A stretch of DNA of 40,792 nt from Thiobacillus sp. Lineage in GTDB: Bacteria; Pseudomonadota; Gammaproteobacteria; Burkholderiales; Thiobacillaceae. The stretch is taken from contig JAIOJU010000028.1 in assembly GCA_019911765.1 (NCBI GenBank), positions 1-40,792 of the forward strand. The letters run 5' to 3'. The notes beneath the pieces were generated by a model. The model was not told where the DNA came from and did not search any database. It was given only the letters and a program-made list of their open reading frames with translations. Positions 24,209 to 32,213 of the stretch are shown piece by piece. The number at the start of each line of letters is the position of its first letter. Within the stretch, counting starts at the first letter, position 1. The translations under genes and the position numbers were made by a program.

Positions 24209-25431
24209 AATGCCGTCATTGCGGATCGGAACTCAAATTGCCCCTGGTGGACCTGGGTAGCGCGCCGCCCTCCAACGCCTACCTTACCGAGCAGACGCTG
24301 CATGCTCCCGAAAAGTGGTTTCCGCTCCGCGTGCTGGTGTGCGAACACTGCTGGTTGGTGCAAACCGAGGATTTTGCCCAGGCCAATGAGCTATTCGATT
24401 CCGAGTACGCCTACTTCAGCGGTTTTTCCAGCAGCTGGCTCGCGCATTCCGAGCGCTATGTCGCCGACATGGTGGTGCGCTTCAATCTGACAGTGAAAAG
24501 CCACGTCGTCGAAGTCGCCGCCAATGACGGCTACCTGCTGCAATACGTCAAGGCGCGCAACATCTCCTGTACAGGCGTGGAGCCTACCGCGAGCACTGCC
24601 GCTGCGGCACGGGCCAAGGGCATCCCGATTGTGGAGGACTTTTTTGGCGTGCGTCTGGCCAAAGAACTGGTCGCTCAAGGCAAGCAGGCCGACCTGACCG
24701 CCGCCAACAACGTACTCGCCCATGTTCCCGATATCAACGATTTTGTAATGGGCTTTGCCGTGTTGCTGAAGCCGGAGGGTGTGGCAACCTTCGAATTTCC
24801 CCATCTGCTCAAACTGATCGCAGAAAATCAGTTTGACACGATTTACCACGAGCATTTTTCCTATCTTTCGCTCACGGCCGTCAACCACATCTTTTCTGCC
24901 AATGGTCTTATGGTGTTCGATGTGGAAGAGTACCCCACTCATGGCGGCAGCCTGCGCGTATATGCGCAGCGCAGCGACACCGGACATCAGCCATGCAGCC
25001 CCCGGGTGGATGAACTGCTGCATCGCGAAGCTCGGGCAGGCATGCTCAGTGTCGACTATTACATGGGTTTCCAGTCCAAGACCAACCAGGTCAAGAATGA
25101 CTTCATTGCTTTTCTGCTGGATACCAAACGCAGGGGGAAAACGATAGCGGGTTATGGCGCCGCAGCGAAAGGCAATACATTGATGAACTACGCTGGGATA
25201 CGTCCCGACCTCGTCCCGTTTGTTGTCGATCGTAACCCTGCCAAGCAGGGCAAGTACATGCCGGGAAGCCGAATTCCAATTCTGGCACCTGATGAATTAG
25301 AGCGCCATAAGCCGGATTATGTGTTGATTTTGCCGTGGAATATCGCGCAGGAAGTTAAAGGTCAATTTGTCAGCTTGGCAGCTTCAGGAACGCAATTCAT
25401 TATTGCTGTGCCGCGCCTGGAAATGGTATGA
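24205..25431 (+). CDS. Sugar C-methyltransferase with N-terminal zinc site (TcaB9/NovU type)
   Basis: The protein has 408 residues in three parts. The N-terminal zinc-binding domain has C3, C6, C46 and C49. A SAM-binding core has VVEVAANDGYLLQYV and AANNVLAHVPD. A C-terminal Rossmann-like domain has IAGYGAAAKGNTLMNYAG and VVDRNPAKQGKYMPG. Y214, E216 and H217 in IYHEHFSYLS match the catalytic residues known for TcaB9. The family adds a methyl group to a carbon beside the keto group of 4-keto-6-deoxy nucleotide sugars. Placed after rfbF, rfbG and the epimerase, it should make a C-methyl-branched CDP-6-deoxyhexose; C3 versus C5 is not decided by sequence. Confidence 0.87.
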   Translation: MKCRHCGSELKLPLVDLGSAPPSNAYLTEQTLHAPEKWFPLRVLVCEHCWLVQTEDFAQANELFDSEYAYFSGFSSSWLAHSERYVADMVVRFNLTVKSHVVEVAANDGYLLQYVKARNISCTGVEPTASTAAAARAKGIPIVEDFFGVRLAKELVAQGKQADLTAANNVLAHVPDINDFVMGFAVLLKPEGVATFEFPHLLKLIAENQFDTIYHEHFSYLSLTAVNHIFSANGLMVFDVEEYPTHGGSLRVYAQRSDTGHQPCSPRVDELLHREARAGMLSVDYYMGFQSKTNQVKNDFIAFLLDTKRRGKTIAGYGAAAKGNTLMNYAGIRPDLVPFVVDRNPAKQGKYMPGSRIPILAPDELERHKPDYVLILPWNIAQEVKGQFVSLAASGTQFIIAVPRLEMV

Positions 25432-26255
25432 GTCAAACTGTGCTTCTCACTGGTGCAACGGGATTTGTTGGACGCCAGGTATTGAAGGCGCTCCTGGAAA
25501 AATCTGCGAAAGTACGGCTTGTGGTACGCGACGGGAAACAGAACCGGTTTGACCCAGGGGATCAGATCGAAACTATTCTAGTTACACCGGATCTTTTTTC
25601 TGAAACGCAATGTTGGTGGGAAAAGGCATGCAGGGACGTTGACACGGTTATACATGTCGCTTGGTATGCCGAGCCGGGTAAATATCTACAGTCCGAGAAA
25701 AATCTCGATTGCCTGAGTGGAACGCTCACGTTGGCAAAAGCATGTGTCAAGATGGGCATTCGCAGGTTCGTTGGTGTTGGAACTTGCTTTGAGTACGATC
25801 CGAGCCCGGGCTATTTGTCGACGCAATCACAGCTAAAGCCAACGACACCTTATGCCGCAGCCAAAGCTGCAGCATTTCTCGTTTTGTCGCAATACTTTGA
25901 CGCGACTGGCGTCGAGTTCGTCTGGTGTCGTCTGTTTTATCTATATGGGACGGGTGAAGACGAAAGAAGACTGGTACCCTACCTGCGCGCAAAGCTGGCC
26001 GCTGGCGAAATTGCAGGGCTCACAAGCGGCAACCAGATACGGGATTTTATGGATGTACAGGAAGCCGGGCACATGATCGCTGAAGTGGCTAGAAGTAGTC
26101 AGAAAGGCCCAGTTAACATTTGCTCGGCAGTACCGACCACCGTACGCGCACTGGCCGAGAAGATCGCAGATGAGTATGGGCGGCGTGACTTGCTCCGTTT
26201 CGGTGCGCGTGCAGATAACCTTATCGATCCGCCATGTGTAGTGGGGATCAGGTAA
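25428..26255 (+). CDS. NAD-dependent epimerase/dehydratase (probable 4-ketoreductase of the CDP-sugar branch)
   Basis: The protein has 275 residues and is an extended SDR. LLTGATGFVGRQVL is the NAD(P) loop, and YAAAKAAAFLVL gives the catalytic Tyr and Lys. GTCFEYDPS supplies the Ser/Thr position, and RLFYLYGTGEDERRLVPYL and GNQIRDFMDV are typical substrate-domain motifs. It overlaps the C-methyltransferase by 4 bases. In such pathways the last step is reduction of the 4-keto group, and this is the only reductase in the branch, so that is the most economical role (inference). A switch to AT-richer sequence starts around here. Confidence 0.85.
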   Translation: MSQTVLLTGATGFVGRQVLKALLEKSAKVRLVVRDGKQNRFDPGDQIETILVTPDLFSETQCWWEKACRDVDTVIHVAWYAEPGKYLQSEKNLDCLSGTLTLAKACVKMGIRRFVGVGTCFEYDPSPGYLSTQSQLKPTTPYAAAKAAAFLVLSQYFDATGVEFVWCRLFYLYGTGEDERRLVPYLRAKLAAGEIAGLTSGNQIRDFMDVQEAGHMIAEVARSSQKGPVNICSAVPTTVRALAEKIADEYGRRDLLRFGARADNLIDPPCVVGIR

Positions 26256-26261
26256 AGCGCA

Positions 26262-27338
26262 ATGGCTGAAATTGAACAATACCGTGTTTTGTACACGCAA
26301 AAAGATTTACCTGTTTTCCAGAACCGGATGTATGACCTGGAATCCGAGGCCAGATCATGCCCGACTGGAGACATTGTTCTGGTCGAGGATCAGGAAACAG
26401 GTCTGGTCTATAACATTGCCTTCGAATCGGCGCGTATGGACTATGACGATCACTACCAAAATGAGCAAGCATGCAGTCCATTGTTTCGGTCTCATCTTGA
26501 GAATGTGTCGAGTATCATCCAGCGCACCATGGGGAAAACTGGCTTGGTTGAGGTCGGGTGTGGCAAGGGCTACTTCCTTGAAATGCTACTGGAAAATGGG
26601 TTTGACCTGACCGGATTTGACCCCGCTTACGAGGGGGATAATCCGCGCATCTTGCGTCAATATTTCCAGCCTGACGCAGGAATGAGGGCCGATGGAATGA
26701 TCTTGCGTCACGTTCTGGAGCATATCGAGAACCCGTATGATTTTTTGACGAAGCTCAGAGATGCGAATGGTGGAGCTGGGAAAATTTTTATTGAAGTTCC
26801 GTGCTTTGACTGGATCTGTCAGAGGCGCGCCTGGTTTGATATTTTCTACGAGCATGTCAATTATTTCAGGCTGTCCGATTTGCAGAGAATGTTTGGAGAT
26901 GTAATTGAGTGCGGCCGTTTTTTTGGCGACCAATATCTTTATTTGGTGGCGGACATTGCAACATTAAAAAAGCCAGTAATAAATGAGAGCGATCGCGTGA
27001 CATTTCCTGTGGACATGATGCACGGGCAGTTGGGTAGATTGGATATGAGTGGTGTGGCACAGAACCGGGCAGCAATCTGGGGGGGCGCCTCAAAGGGCGT
27101 TATTTTTTCGCTGCTTTTGGAGAGAATGGGCCGTGCGTTGATGATGGTTGTCGATATCAATCCAGTCAAACAAGGCCGCTATTTGCCGGTTACCGGGGTA
27201 CGGGTAAGTTCGCCGAAGGAGGCCATGGAGACGTTGCCGCATGGGTCAACAGTTTACGTTATGAATTCAAACTATCTAGAAGAGATTCGGGTGATGACAA
27301 GCAATAAATACAAGTATATCGGGGTGGATGGTGTCTGA
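26262..27338 (+). CDS. Class I SAM-dependent methyltransferase with C-terminal Rossmann domain
   Basis: The protein has 358 residues. The SAM motif LVEVGCGKGYFLEMLL lies near residues 90-105, MILRHVLEHIENPYDFL follows, and IFYEHVNYFRLSDLQRMF resembles the catalytic Y-E-H region of the C-methyltransferase two genes upstream. The C-terminal part (AIWGGASKGVIFSLLLER and VVDINPVKQGRYLPVTG) also matches that protein's third domain. It lacks the four-cysteine zinc site. It may be a related sugar methyltransferase or a partner that has diverged in substrate. It starts 6 bases after the SDR gene and overlaps the CmcI-like gene by 11 bases. Confidence 0.82.
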   Translation: MAEIEQYRVLYTQKDLPVFQNRMYDLESEARSCPTGDIVLVEDQETGLVYNIAFESARMDYDDHYQNEQACSPLFRSHLENVSSIIQRTMGKTGLVEVGCGKGYFLEMLLENGFDLTGFDPAYEGDNPRILRQYFQPDAGMRADGMILRHVLEHIENPYDFLTKLRDANGGAGKIFIEVPCFDWICQRRAWFDIFYEHVNYFRLSDLQRMFGDVIECGRFFGDQYLYLVADIATLKKPVINESDRVTFPVDMMHGQLGRLDMSGVAQNRAAIWGGASKGVIFSLLLERMGRALMMVVDINPVKQGRYLPVTGVRVSSPKEAMETLPHGSTVYVMNSNYLEEIRVMTSNKYKYIGVDGV

Positions 27339-28101
27339 TTTCGACAAAGAGGTCGCAGAGCGAATTGGGGCAATATCAGCGGACAAGGAACTCTGCGAAA
27401 CAGCCGCAGCATTTGTTCGTGCATCCACGCTCCCAAAGTATTCATATAACTTTGCGTGGCAAGGTCGCCCGATCATTCAATATCCGCAAGACATGATCGC
27501 GATGCAGGAGTTGATCTGGCAGATCAAGCCAGACCTTATAATCGAAACAGGAATTGCCCATGGGGGGTCGCTGATTTTTAGTGCGTCAATGCTCGCCTTG
27601 CTGGATATGTGTGAGGCAATTGAAAGTGGCGAGACGCTCAACCCCAAGGCATCAAAGCGTAAAGTTCTGGGCGTGGATATCGACATCCGTTCCCACAATC
27701 GCGTCGCCATCGAGGCACACCCCATGGCCTCACGCATAGAAATGATTCAAGGGTCAAGTATTTCTCCTGAAACCATAGAGCAAGTTCGATCTGTCGCGTC
27801 TCGCTATTCGCGAGTGCTGGTCTGTCTGGACAGCAATCATACGCATGATCACGTTCGAGCAGAGCTTGAGGCATATGCGCCCCTCACCAGCATCGGGAGC
27901 TACTGCGTGGTATTTGATACCGTGGTGGAAGACTTGCCGAGCAGCATGTTTCCGGACCGACCATGGGGGCCCGGAAACAACCCAAAAACGGCCGTCTGGG
28001 ACTATCTTGGATCGCATCCGGAATTCTTGATAGATAAAAGCATTCATAACAAACTGCTAATTACGGTTGCGCCTGATGGCTATTTGAAACGTATTGCGTG
28101 A
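27328..28101 (+). CDS. CmcI/cephalosporin hydroxylase-family methyltransferase
   Basis: The protein has 257 residues. IIQYPQDMIAMQELIWQIKPDLIIETGIAHGGSLIFSASML is the core of the family (SAM loop ETGIAHGGS), followed by VLGVDIDIRSHNR, VLVCLDSNHTHDHV and the C-terminal WGPGNNPKTAVWDYL. Despite the name, members in glycan clusters are SAM-dependent O-methyltransferases of sugars such as rhamnose. It starts inside the end of the previous methyltransferase gene (ATG 27328, or GTG 27331). A 90-base gap follows with nothing recognisable. Confidence 0.87.
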   Translation: MVSDFDKEVAERIGAISADKELCETAAAFVRASTLPKYSYNFAWQGRPIIQYPQDMIAMQELIWQIKPDLIIETGIAHGGSLIFSASMLALLDMCEAIESGETLNPKASKRKVLGVDIDIRSHNRVAIEAHPMASRIEMIQGSSISPETIEQVRSVASRYSRVLVCLDSNHTHDHVRAELEAYAPLTSIGSYCVVFDTVVEDLPSSMFPDRPWGPGNNPKTAVWDYLGSHPEFLIDKSIHNKLLITVAPDGYLKRIA

Positions 28102-28180
28102 AGGTTGTTCAATTGGATCTCTGCACGGATTTGTGGAGTGTACGTTGCATGCGCATGGAATGCAGGTCAGTAAAGAATTG

Positions 28181-28185
28181 AAAGG
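28181..28185 (+). promoter_or_regulatory. Ribosome binding site AAAGG for a TTG start
   Basis: AAAGG precedes TTG 28192 by 6 bases and TTG 28195 by 9. The stop codon TAA at 28189-28191 in the same frame leaves no upstream option, and the next ATG would cut into the glycosyltransferase core. Either TTG is therefore required. Confidence 0.65.
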
Positions 28186-28191
28186 CAATAA

Positions 28192-29097
28192 TTGTTGATC
28201 GCCCCTAAAGTTACGATAGGTATGCCTGTCTATAACGGTGAGCACACGATAAGAAAATCGCTGGACTCGATACTGGCGCAGTCTTATGGCGATTTTGAAT
28301 TGATTGTTTCTGACAATGCATCCACGGATGCGACGGAAACGATATGCCGGGAATACTGTGGGAAAGATGCGAGGGTGATTTATGTTCGCCAGGCACGCAA
28401 TATCGGAGCGTGCAAGAACTTCAAGTTTGTGCTCGACAATGCAAAAGGGTCGTTGTTTATGTGGTGGGCGGCGGATGATACCCGGTCGGGCGATTTCGTT
28501 GAATGTAATGTGCAGTTCCTGGAAGCGAATCCTGAATATGTTGCATCCACGAGCCCAAATTGCATGGACGGCCAGAATGCGGTCGGAGACAGCCTGGTGA
28601 CATTCTCAATGGATGGAGATGTTGAAAAGAGATTTAAATCGTTTTTCGATAACTGCTGGAATTCGCATGGAATATTCTATTCCTTGATTCGCACCGAGCC
28701 CTTGCGCGCATGTACCGAGGTTGGTGTTAATTATTTCGGGGTGGACTGGTCCATGAATCTATTTTTGGCAGCCAGAGGGAAGGTGGGGCGAGTCGATAAG
28801 GGATTGGCGGTGTTTGGGAAAAAGGGAATAAGCAGTCGACCCAATGTTTGGGCTGATTACCGTTGCCGTCTCATTCACTGGATCATGCCCTTTTATGAAT
28901 TCAGCCTCTATTCGTATCGTTTGGCATCAAATTTCACTTTTTTTGCCAAGATGAGACTTGTTTCAAGATTGTTCATATTGAATTTTGTGTCGGCTGTATT
29001 TCAGGTTCGCGCCGAAGCCAGGGACTTTTTTGCATCGGTTAAAGATAGATTGAGTTCCATCGTTTCCAGCAGGGCTTGTTGCAGATGGACAAAATAA
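28192..29097 (+). CDS. Family 2 glycosyltransferase
   Basis: The protein has 301 residues. VTIGMPVYNGEHTIRKSLDSILAQSY, LIVSDNASTDATETI and FMWWAADDTRSGDF are classic GT-A/GT2 features; the last contains the metal-binding acidic pair. The second half has aromatic and basic segments that may touch the membrane, but no clear transmembrane helix. An in-frame TAA at 28189-28191 rules out any earlier start, so translation must begin at TTG 28192 or 28195, with AAAGG at 28181-28185. It probably transfers one of the cluster's sugars to a lipid-linked or protein acceptor. Confidence 0.87.
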   Translation: MLIAPKVTIGMPVYNGEHTIRKSLDSILAQSYGDFELIVSDNASTDATETICREYCGKDARVIYVRQARNIGACKNFKFVLDNAKGSLFMWWAADDTRSGDFVECNVQFLEANPEYVASTSPNCMDGQNAVGDSLVTFSMDGDVEKRFKSFFDNCWNSHGIFYSLIRTEPLRACTEVGVNYFGVDWSMNLFLAARGKVGRVDKGLAVFGKKGISSRPNVWADYRCRLIHWIMPFYEFSLYSYRLASNFTFFAKMRLVSRLFILNFVSAVFQVRAEARDFFASVKDRLSSIVSSRACCRWTK

Positions 29098-30056
29098 AGA
29101 TGCTGGTTCGAGCGATATTCAAGCGACTGCGGGCGGTTTTGGGTTGCGATGTCGAATTGCACGAACGGAATATCCTGCTTCAGGCAAAATTGCTGTCGGA
29201 TCAACGACGTGAAGGCAGGATCGCGCATCTGCGGGACGCCGAATTTCGCGTGTTCTCCCAGTGGGGGGAGGACGGAATCATTGATTGGTTGATTACCCGC
29301 ATTCCGGATATCAACAAGTCCTTTGTGGAATTCGGTGTCCAGAACTACCGAGAGTCGAATACACGATACTTGTTGATGGCGCAGAACTGGCGCGGATTGG
29401 TGATGGATGGATCAATGGCCCACATCGAAGATATCCGTTCCCAGGATATTTACTGGCGCCACGATATTCTGGCCAAATGCGCTTTCATCGATCGGAATAA
29501 TATTAATGAACTAATAGCTGGGGCTGGTTTTAAACATGAGCTAGGCCTGCTGAGCATTGATATTGATGGAAATGATTATTGGGTATGGCAGGCTATCGAG
29601 GTTGTCTCCCCCGCGATTGTTGTCTGCGAATACAATGCAGTGCTGGGGGATCGCCTCCCTCTGACCATTCCTTATGAGGCCGATTTCTATCGTACTCGAG
29701 CCCACCATTCAAACCTGTATTTTGGAGCGTCTATTCGTGCGCTGATTCAGCTGGGCGAGTCTAAGGGCTATGTGTTTGTCGGCACCACGTCTACGGGGTG
29801 CAATGCCTTTTTTGTCAGGCGTGATCTTGCGTCAAACATTACGAGCGAACTGGACAAGATCGTAGCCTATCCATCGTCCGTGCGTGAAGCACGTGATGCA
29901 AGCGGCAGGCTTACCTATATTGGTGGTGAGGAACGTCAAAAGCTGATCGGTCATCTCCCATTTGTTGATCCCGAAAGTGGCAAATGCCTTGATCTGGAGT
30001 CCTGGGGGGAACTCAGCTCCGATGACTGGAGACAGGGCATGGGTGTTGGACTTTGA
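29085..30056 (+). CDS. FkbM-like SAM-methyltransferase-fold protein
   Basis: The protein has 323 residues. FSQWGEDGIIDWLITRIPDINKSFVEFGV is a methyltransferase-like nucleotide-binding start, NTRYLLMAQNWRGLVMDGS follows, and GLLSIDIDGNDYWVWQAI is the second conserved block. These resemble FkbM-type O-methyltransferases, though the family I recognise is uncharacterised. ATG 29085 overlaps the GT2 end by 13 bases; a TTG at 29076 is possible but lacks support. It may O-methylate the sugar added by a neighbouring transferase. Confidence 0.72.
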   Translation: MDKIKMLVRAIFKRLRAVLGCDVELHERNILLQAKLLSDQRREGRIAHLRDAEFRVFSQWGEDGIIDWLITRIPDINKSFVEFGVQNYRESNTRYLLMAQNWRGLVMDGSMAHIEDIRSQDIYWRHDILAKCAFIDRNNINELIAGAGFKHELGLLSIDIDGNDYWVWQAIEVVSPAIVVCEYNAVLGDRLPLTIPYEADFYRTRAHHSNLYFGASIRALIQLGESKGYVFVGTTSTGCNAFFVRRDLASNITSELDKIVAYPSSVREARDASGRLTYIGGEERQKLIGHLPFVDPESGKCLDLESWGELSSDDWRQGMGVGL

Positions 30057-31168
30057 GAATCGCATACGATCATCAGATATTTTGTGCCCAGTCAGTCGGG
30101 GGAATTTCCCGTTACTTTTCCAGCATGGCGGAGCAGCTTTATCTAAAGGGTGAAGAGGTTGGCATTTTTGCGCCCTTGCATCGGAATCATTATCTGGATT
30201 CGCTACCCAAATCCGTGGTCCACGGATTTGGGGTCCGCCGGTATATCCCGAAAACTGGGCAAATGATGTTGCTGCCCAATCGGATCGTTACAAAGCGCCT
30301 GATCGAGATGTGGGCGCCGGATATCGTGCACGAGACCTACTATTCGAGAACGAGTTGCGTGCCCGGGAACACCTGCAAGGTGTTGACCGTATATGACATG
30401 ATTCACGAAAAATTTCCACAGTGGGGGTCTCGCTGGGATCAATCAGCTTCCCTGAAGCGTGTGGCTGTCGACAGGGCTGATCATGTTATCTGTATTTCCG
30501 AGAGCACCAGAAAGGATTTGCTGGATTTGTATGATGTCGATCCGCAAAAGGTTTCTGTGGTGCATCTTGGGGCCGAGAGTCCGCCCGATGGGACAGACAA
30601 GTGCGTGACGTCTGGGGGGGTTACGCGGCCTTACTTGCTCTATGTCGGCGCACGCCCCGGACACAAGAATTTCATAGGCTTTCTCCAGGCTTTTGCAGCC
30701 TCACGCAGATTGAGTGTGGATTTCGATGTGGTGGCTTTCGGGGGCGGTGGGTTCACGCCTGCCGAGTTGCAGGAATTGGCAAGACTGGGATTGGACTCGA
30801 ATCGGGTACGGCAGGTGAGCGGGGGTGATGAACTTCTCAGCCAGTTGTACATTTGCGCCAGCGCTTTCGTTTATCCTTCGCTTTACGAGGGCTTCGGTTT
30901 GCCGCCACTTGAAGCCATGGGGCATCGGTGCCCCGTCATCAGCAGCAATACAAGTTCCATGCCGGAGGTAATCGGTGATGCGGGCGAATATTTTGATCCG
31001 GCATCTGGCCATGCTATGGCCGAAGCAATCGAGCGCGTCGTTTACTCACCCTCCCGAATAGAGGAACTGGTAAAAAATGGTCTGAAAAGACACGCGAGTT
31101 TTACCTGGGAGCGTTGCGCAAGCCAGACGCTTGATATTTATAACCAACTGGTTACGCGGAATGAATAA
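30053..31168 (+). CDS. Family 4 glycosyltransferase
   Basis: The protein has 371 residues and a GT-B fold. Its N terminus MRIAYDHQIFCAQSVGGISRYF has the Gly-rich acceptor loop. The donor domain shows LLYVGARPGHKNFIGFLQAF, and the retaining-enzyme E-x7-E region is in YEGFGLPPLEAMGHRCPVISS. PEVIGDAGEYFDP is also typical. It starts at TTG 30053 in a TTGA overlap with the preceding stop. Homologues are mannosyl- or rhamnosyltransferases; the actual donor is unknown. Its end overlaps the Gmd-like gene by 8 bases. Confidence 0.92.
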   Translation: MRIAYDHQIFCAQSVGGISRYFSSMAEQLYLKGEEVGIFAPLHRNHYLDSLPKSVVHGFGVRRYIPKTGQMMLLPNRIVTKRLIEMWAPDIVHETYYSRTSCVPGNTCKVLTVYDMIHEKFPQWGSRWDQSASLKRVAVDRADHVICISESTRKDLLDLYDVDPQKVSVVHLGAESPPDGTDKCVTSGGVTRPYLLYVGARPGHKNFIGFLQAFAASRRLSVDFDVVAFGGGGFTPAELQELARLGLDSNRVRQVSGGDELLSQLYICASAFVYPSLYEGFGLPPLEAMGHRCPVISSNTSSMPEVIGDAGEYFDPASGHAMAEAIERVVYSPSRIEELVKNGLKRHASFTWERCASQTLDIYNQLVTRNE

Positions 31169-32123
31169 GAGCGCTCTGGTATGTGGCATTAGCGGGCAGG
31201 ATGGAGCGTATCTGGCCCATTTTCTGTGTGGCAAGGGCTATACCGTTTGGGGTACCTCAAGAGATGCGCAAGGTACCAGCTTCAAGAATCTAGCCAGGCT
31301 TGGCGTCATGGATAAGGTCAGGATTCTTTCAATGGATCCTGAAGATTTTAGAAGTGTATTCATGGCGTTGAGAACGAGTGAGCCAGACGAGATTTATTTT
31401 CTGGCTGGGCAGTCTTCGGTCGGACTTTCATTTGAGCAACCGGCCGAGACGATACAAAGCATCACCCTGGGTACTCTTAACGTTCTAGAGGCTTGTCGCC
31501 TCATGGAAAATCCGGTTCGGCTATACCATGCGGGCTCGAGTGAATGCTTTGGCGATGTGACGGGGCTGGCGGCTAATGAAAACACGCCTTTTCATCCGCG
31601 AAGCCCTTACGCAGTCGCAAAAGCTTCGGCATTCTGGCTGGTGGATAACTACCGTGAGGCATACTCGTTGTTTGCCTGTACGGGGCTTCTGTTCAATCAC
31701 GAGTCACCCCTGAGGCCGCAACGATTTGTTACCAAGAAAATCATCAATGCCGCCAAGGCAATTGCCAGTGGCACAAGTGAAAAATTAGTGCTTGGGCGGC
31801 TCGATATCGCTCGCGATTGGGGCTGGGCGCCAGAATATGTCGAGGCCATGTGGCTGATGCTGCAGAGAGACCAGCCAGAGGACTTTGTTATTGCAACAGG
31901 CAAAACCCATACGCTTGAGGAGTTCGTGGCCGAGGCCTTCTCTGCTTTCGATCTGGATTGGCGTGACCATGTTATCCAGGAGCCCTCGCTTTTCAGACCC
32001 ACTGACTTGTCGATGAGTCGGGGAGACCCGGGCAAAGCCGAGAAAATGCTCGGTTGGCGGGCGACGAGTTACATGACGGATGTCGTGCGCAATCTGATCA
32101 AGGACACTTTACCGAATGCATAA
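31161..32123 (+). CDS. GDP-mannose 4,6-dehydratase-like short-chain dehydrogenase (second copy, divergent)
   Basis: The protein has 320 residues. ALVCGISGQDGAYLAHFL is the Gmd nucleotide-binding start, GSSECFGDV holds the Ser/Glu pair (S127, E128), SPYAVAKASAFWLVDNYREAY gives Y150 and K154, and LLFNHESPLR is a Gmd marker. It is shorter than bacterial Gmd and differs clearly from the gmd fragment at the left edge. It may make GDP-4-keto-6-deoxymannose or act as a related reductase or dehydratase. ATG 31161 was chosen over earlier in-frame starts because it begins just before the conserved loop. Confidence 0.83.
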   Translation: MNKSALVCGISGQDGAYLAHFLCGKGYTVWGTSRDAQGTSFKNLARLGVMDKVRILSMDPEDFRSVFMALRTSEPDEIYFLAGQSSVGLSFEQPAETIQSITLGTLNVLEACRLMENPVRLYHAGSSECFGDVTGLAANENTPFHPRSPYAVAKASAFWLVDNYREAYSLFACTGLLFNHESPLRPQRFVTKKIINAAKAIASGTSEKLVLGRLDIARDWGWAPEYVEAMWLMLQRDQPEDFVIATGKTHTLEEFVAEAFSAFDLDWRDHVIQEPSLFRPTDLSMSRGDPGKAEKMLGWRATSYMTDVVRNLIKDTLPNA

Positions 32124-32213
32124 GTCGGATGATGGGCGGTTGATGTTGCCTGCGGTATTCCTGGCGGGCTGCCAACAGGTAGAGAGTGGGGATGGTTGTA
32201 AGCACTGAATGGT

